A stretch of 42,183 bases of DNA from an uncultured Alphaproteobacteria bacterium. Lineage in GTDB: Bacteria > Pseudomonadota > Alphaproteobacteria > UBA8366 > JADFVY01. The position numbers and the translations under genes are program-made. Positions 41,624-42,183 of this stretch are shown piece after piece. Location of the stretch: assembly GCA_947259105.1 (NCBI GenBank), contig CAMYKU010000052.1, positions 1-42,183 on the forward strand. Direction: 5' to 3'. Below the pieces are notes generated by a model. It worked only from the letters and a program-made list of their open reading frames with translations. It was not told the DNA's origin and did not search any database. Each line of letters starts with the position of its first letter. The first letter of the stretch is position 1.

Positions 41624-42183
41624 ATGTCGAACCGCACGCTCCCCGTTAATCTCCAGGGCAACCACGCCTGCGCGCTGGGCGCGATCGCCGCGGGCTGTCG
41701 TTTCTATGCCGGATATCCGATCACGCCGTCCTCGGAGGTCGCCGAGAAGATGGCGGCGGAACTGCCCGGCGCGGGTGGCGTGTTCGTGCAGATGGAGGAC
41801 GAGATCGGCTCGATGGGCGCGGTCGTCGGGGCCTCGATGGGCGGCGTCAAGTCGATGACCGCGACCAGCGGCCCGGGGTTTTCGCTGAAACAGGAAAATC
41901 TCGGTTACGCCGCCATGACCGAGGTGCCCTGCGTCGTGATCAACGTGATGCGCGGCGGCCCCAGCACCGGCATGCCGACGCGGCCCTCCCAGGGCGACGT
42001 GATGCAGGCGCGCTGGGGCACCCACGGCGATCATCCGGCGATCGCGCTGGCGCCGTCCTCGGTGAAGGAGGTGTTCGACGAGACGGTCCGCGCCTTCAAC
42101 CTGTCGGAGGCGCTGCGCACCCCGGTCATCGTGCTGATCGACGAGGTTGTCGGCCATCTGGTGGAGACGGTCACGCTGCCGGC
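41624..42183 (+). CDS. 2-oxoacid:ferredoxin oxidoreductase alpha subunit (KorA/VorB type), truncated by window end
   Basis: This partial protein of 186 residues starts at ATG 41624, 3 bp after iorB, and runs off the window. The N-terminal motif GCRFYAGYPITPSSEVAEKM (substrate-binding YPITP) and QMEDEIGSMGAVVGASMGG, followed by SGPGFSLKQENLGYAAMTEVPCVV and GGPSTGMPTRPSQGD, identify the alpha subunit of 2-oxoglutarate or 2-oxoisovalerate oxidoreductases. The beta subunit should lie just beyond the window. It is probably co-transcribed with iorAB. Confidence 0.9.
   Translation, partial: MSNRTLPVNLQGNHACALGAIAAGCRFYAGYPITPSSEVAEKMAAELPGAGGVFVQMEDEIGSMGAVVGASMGGVKSMTATSGPGFSLKQENLGYAAMTEVPCVVINVMRGGPSTGMPTRPSQGDVMQARWGTHGDHPAIALAPSSVKEVFDETVRAFNLSEALRTPVIVLIDEVVGHLVETVTLP

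Noticed and set aside
38822..42157. Very long minus-strand open frame (1111 codons) opposite iorA, iorB and korA
   Set aside because: It is antisense to three clear oxidoreductase genes. Its Arg/Asp/His/Ala-rich low-complexity composition is typical of a mirror frame of high-GC coding sequence.

Overview
The window is 42 kb of GC-rich DNA with dense operons, many Tat-type signal peptides, Liv/Dpp-type ABC importers and an ArsR-type SoxR. Together these fit an alphaproteobacterium, probably of a Rhodospirillales-like lineage. The lineage is inferred from gene content and style only; no rRNA or tRNA gene was recognised. Most genes are conventional metabolic and transport genes. Several intergenic gaps are loaded with palindromic repeats and gene debris.

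Layout, left half. An enolase-superfamily dehydratase/racemase (216-1394) is followed by a lipoprotein and a membrane fatty-acid desaturase on the minus strand. The desaturase is divergent from a two-gene unit: an XRE regulator overlapping a PhnD-like binding protein that lacks a signal peptide. A complete peptide/nickel-type ABC importer (5181-11083, minus) follows. It consists of a Tat-exported binding protein, two permeases and one polypeptide carrying both ATPases. The sulfur-oxidation region (11390-20309) comes next: two SoxW-like thioredoxins, an unknown secreted protein, ccdA/soxV, then soxB, soxA, soxZ, soxY and soxX on the minus strand. Divergent from soxX are soxS, a GlcG/HbpS-family protein and the ArsR-type regulator soxR. 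The Sox genes encode the SoxXA, SoxYZ and SoxB core for periplasmic thiosulfate oxidation plus thiol-redox maintenance. soxCD is absent from the window.

Middle. A CHAP-domain lipoprotein, an orphan polyamine-type binding protein, folB, a paaI-paaK pair (phenylacetyl-CoA ligase and thioesterase), an allA-like ureidoglycolate lyase, a transglutaminase-like protein, a CASTOR/POLLUX-type ion channel, a DUF2177 membrane protein and a DUF4336 protein lie between 20.3 and 30.8 kb. From about 28.6 to 34.8 kb the DNA is repeat-rich. It holds a nested insertion structure (29478-30042), pyrimidine-rich hairpins, a shared 82-bp block, a Sel1-repeat protein with nearly identical 108-bp DNA repeats, a decayed livF fragment, and a degenerate GGDEF-like protein behind an exact sigma-54 promoter match.

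Right end. A LIV-type ABC importer (livF, livG, livM, livH and a binding protein; minus) is divergent from iorA-iorB and a truncated korA/vorB-type gene. This suggests import of amino acids or aromatic/branched acids followed by ferredoxin-dependent oxidation of their 2-oxoacids. iorB carries an extra C-terminal two-cluster ferredoxin domain directly before the korA-type gene.
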